Source: Campylobacter sp. (GTDB taxonomy: Bacteria > Campylobacterota > Campylobacteria > Campylobacterales > Campylobacteraceae). From it: a stretch of DNA of 6,055 bases. The DNA lies in the NCBI GenBank assembly GCA_021203945.1, contig JAJQAF010000042.1:1-6055 (forward strand), read 5' to 3'. Below, in pieces: positions 5,625 through 6,055 of the stretch; within the stretch, counting starts at the first letter, position 1; every line of letters begins with the position of its first letter. The notes under the pieces were generated by a model. It was not told the origin of the DNA, did no database searches, and saw nothing but the letters and a program-made list of their open reading frames with translations. The translations under genes were made by a program, and so were the position numbers.

Positions 5625-6055
5625 ATATTTATTTTTACCAAAGTCAAACCACTTATCGCTATCTTTGCCATAACCATATTTGCCATCGTATTTTTCTATT
5701 CGTAAACCACTTTGGGCATTTTGCTCATATCTGTTATCAAAAGGACAAAGATTTAAAAACTGTTGTAATTTTTGCTGATTTGCAGTTGCACTACCTGCAT
5801 CATTTATGTATTTTTTTGATGTAGCTATTGCTTGTTTGCACTGATTATTATATGCTTGCGTTGAAGTCCCAAACTGATATTTTGTGTTGCTTAAGCAGTG
5901 ATGATATATGCAAGACGCCCAAGTACTGCCATTCATTGCCTGGATAGCAGTTTTGTGTGCAGCGCTATTTGCTGGAAAATCTGTGTCGGTGTTTGGCGTA
6001 CCTGCGCTACTGCTAGAGCTACTTGATGAGTTTGGCATACCGATGACATCTCCGA
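5622..6055 (-). CDS. TrbM/KikA-like conjugal transfer protein, C-terminal part (5' end outside window)
   Basis: The frame is open from the right edge of the window to the TAA at 5624-5622. The first ATG inside is at 6038, giving 138 residues, but the frame continues upstream (GDVIG before that Met), so I treat the gene as partial. From that Met: a run of eight serines (4-11) in a low-complexity linker, then a polar domain with four cysteines at 43, 48, 67 and 98. The pattern C-x4-C (CIYHHC), a further Cys before a helix, and LNLCP (95-99) recalls the TrbM/KikA family of small exported conjugal-transfer proteins, whose members carry a similar C-x4-C and a late leucine-rich CP motif. This is recognition from memory, not an alignment. 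The protein ends in a Tyr/Gly/Lys-rich tail (EKYDGKYGYGKDSDKWFDFG). The ATG at 6038 could instead be a real start (GGAG lies 11 bases upstream), but that would leave a cysteine-rich protein without a signal peptide. Its stop codon is part of the virB5 ribosome binding site. Confidence 0.6.
   Translation of the reverse strand, partial: GDVIGMPNSSSSSSSSAGTPNTDTDFPANSAAHKTAIQAMNGSTWASCIYHHCLSNTKYQFGTSTQAYNNQCKQAIATSKKYINDAGSATANQQKLQQFLNLCPFDNRYEQNAQSGLRIEKYDGKYGYGKDSDKWFDFGKNKY

Noticed and set aside
5609..5686. Longer virB5 starting at the upstream ATG (26 extra residues)
   Set aside because: The extension overlaps the end of the TrbM-like gene, lacks a convincing Shine-Dalgarno and would bury the signal peptide; the ATG at 5608 has AAGGAG at nine bases.
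6001..6028. Serine-codon run as a phase-variable simple repeat
   Set aside because: The serines use mixed codons, so there is no mono- or short-unit DNA repeat that would slip readily.
1..6055. CRISPR array, tRNA or rRNA genes, insertion sequences, rho-independent terminators
   Set aside because: Nearly every base belongs to a coding gene on the minus strand; I saw no regularly spaced repeats, no transposase motifs and no GC hairpin followed by a T run in the short gaps.

Overview
The window is a stretch of a P-type (VirB/Tra-like) type IV secretion system (T4SS) operon. Every gene I can support is on the minus strand, so transcription runs from high to low coordinates. In that order the genes are: a partial TrbM/KikA-like gene at the right edge, virB5, virB6, virB7, virB8, virB9, virB10 and virB11. 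A ribosome binding site in the last bases of the window suggests that another gene (virD4 would be the usual partner) starts just outside the left edge.

The low to moderate GC content, the Lys/Asn/Ile-rich proteins and the style of the VirB proteins suggest an epsilonproteobacterium (Campylobacterota). Campylobacter is most likely, with a pTet-like conjugative plasmid or a Campylobacter fetus-type genomic island as the best guess. This comes from memory of those families, not from a search, and I cannot tell plasmid from island or conjugation from effector delivery here.

Layout: 5622-6055, C-terminal part of an open-ended gene with a polyserine linker and a TrbM-like four-cysteine domain; 4868-5608, virB5 (minor pilus/adhesin subunit); 3890-4855, virB6 (polytopic inner-membrane channel); 3707-3886, a 59-codon virB7 lipoprotein gene; 3016-3717, virB8; 2076-2996, virB9; 982-2079, virB10; 11-982, virB11 (ATPase). 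Gaps are 3-19 nt or the genes overlap, so there is no room for internal promoters of normal size, no terminator was seen, and no stretch over 300 nt lacks a gene.

Working together, VirB7, VirB9 and VirB10 would form the outer-membrane core complex, VirB6 and VirB8 the inner-membrane/periplasmic part, VirB5 the pilus tip, and VirB11 the cytoplasmic ATPase that switches between pilus assembly and substrate transfer. VirB2, VirB3, VirB4 and VirD4 are not in the window and should flank it. The least ordinary parts are the right-edge TrbM-like protein, a VirB7/VirB9 pair without the cysteines used for the Agrobacterium disulfide, and dense translational coupling with TTG and GTG starts.
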